A model generated the notes under the pieces. That model worked only from the letters and a program-made list of their open reading frames with translations, was not told where the DNA came from and searched no databases. Positions 5,899 through 6,133 of a stretch of DNA of 6,133 nucleotides are shown here, piece by piece. Each line of letters opens with the position of its first letter. The stretch's first letter is position 1. Position numbers and translations under genes: made by a program. The stretch is taken from assembly GCA_030044455.1 (NCBI GenBank), contig JASHVU010000706.1, positions 1-6,133 on the forward strand, read 5' to 3'. Source of the stretch: Acidobacteriaceae bacterium. Its GTDB lineage: Bacteria > Acidobacteriota > Terriglobia > Terriglobales > Acidobacteriaceae.

Positions 5899-6133
5899 CT
5901 ATGGTTTTGATGCAAGAATCAGCGGCGAGGGTCCGGGCGAGTCGAGCTGGCGGACGTTGACGAAGCCAGCTTCGCCGAGCCAGGCGCCGATCTCCTCGAA
6001 TGAGTATGTGCCACCCACGTCGGTATTGACCAGCATGTTGACGGCGAAGATAAGGCCGTTGACCGGGCCGGTGCGATCGGCATTAACGAGAAATTCGGCA
6101 ATGGAAATGATGCCGCCGGAGGCGAGAGCGGCA
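5899..6133 (-). CDS. SAM-dependent O-methyltransferase, C-terminal fragment
   Basis: The minus strand reads open from the right window edge to a TAG at 5901-5899 and gives the last 77 residues of a protein that begins outside. The fragment has the C-terminal half of a class I methyltransferase fold. A strand GGIISIAEFLV (6-16) comes first, then NGLIFAVNMLVNT (25-37), the TYSFEEIGAWLGEAGFVNV segment (42-60) typical of the loop and helix before the last strands, and the ending PGPSPLILASKP. This arrangement is characteristic of plant-type/acetylserotonin-like O-methyltransferases with a dimerisation domain, which methylate small hydroxylated substrates. The SAM-binding glycine motif would be outside the window, so the substrate cannot be guessed. 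The gene ends 29 bp before the peroxidase start, which suggests a shared transcript. The fragment stops at the window edge and there is no sign of a broken gene. Confidence 0.85.
   Translation of the reverse strand, partial: AALASGGIISIAEFLVNADRTGPVNGLIFAVNMLVNTDVGGTYSFEEIGAWLGEAGFVNVRQLDSPGPSPLILASKP

Noticed and set aside
1..6133. CRISPR arrays, insertion sequences, tRNA genes, toxin-antitoxin or phage genes
   Set aside because: No regularly spaced repeats, transposase motifs, terminal inverted repeats, cloverleaf-like sequences or phage proteins were visible on either strand.

Overview
The window looks like chromosomal core DNA from a moderately GC-rich Gram-negative bacterium, most likely an acidobacterium (Terriglobia-like). 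That placement is an inference. It rests on a YyaL/DUF255 protein with the variant N-terminus I associate with that phylum, a pair of small secreted helical proteins of a kind common there, and a branched-chain-type E1 subunit of the sort often carried as a fused E1 in Acidobacteria and Bacteroidetes. No sequence search was run. I see no mobile element, CRISPR array, tRNA or rRNA.

Layout from left to right. Positions 1-487 (minus) hold the N-terminal 162 residues of a thiamine-diphosphate 2-oxo acid dehydrogenase E1 component; the gene runs off the left edge. A 304-bp gap (488-791) follows. It contains a candidate minus-strand promoter, a perfect 13-bp palindrome over its -35 element, and two hairpins in the presumed leader. 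Positions 792-1298 and 1285-1821 (minus) are two overlapping, translationally coupled genes for exported proteins that share one helical domain, so they are a diverged tandem duplicate. A 125-bp divergent spacer separates them from an MscS-family mechanosensitive channel gene at 1947-2966 (plus).

The channel gene converges, with only 10 bp between stop codons, on a 709-residue YyaL/DUF255 thioredoxin-fold protein (2977-5106, minus). Upstream of that gene lie 208 bp carrying two hairpins and a possible leaderless promoter. Next come a BtuE-type thiol/glutathione peroxidase (5315-5869, minus) and, 29 bp further upstream on the same strand, the C-terminal 77 residues of an O-methyltransferase that enters from the right edge.

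Functionally the window mixes redox and stress functions (peroxidase, thioredoxin-fold protein), osmotic protection (MscS), central metabolism (E1) and an uncharacterised exported protein pair. The methyltransferase and peroxidase probably share a transcript, and the two exported proteins certainly look like one unit. I found no evidence of an exotic defence or mobile system. The points most worth following are the paired exported proteins, the possible leaderless start of the YyaL gene, and the structured upstream region of the E1 gene.
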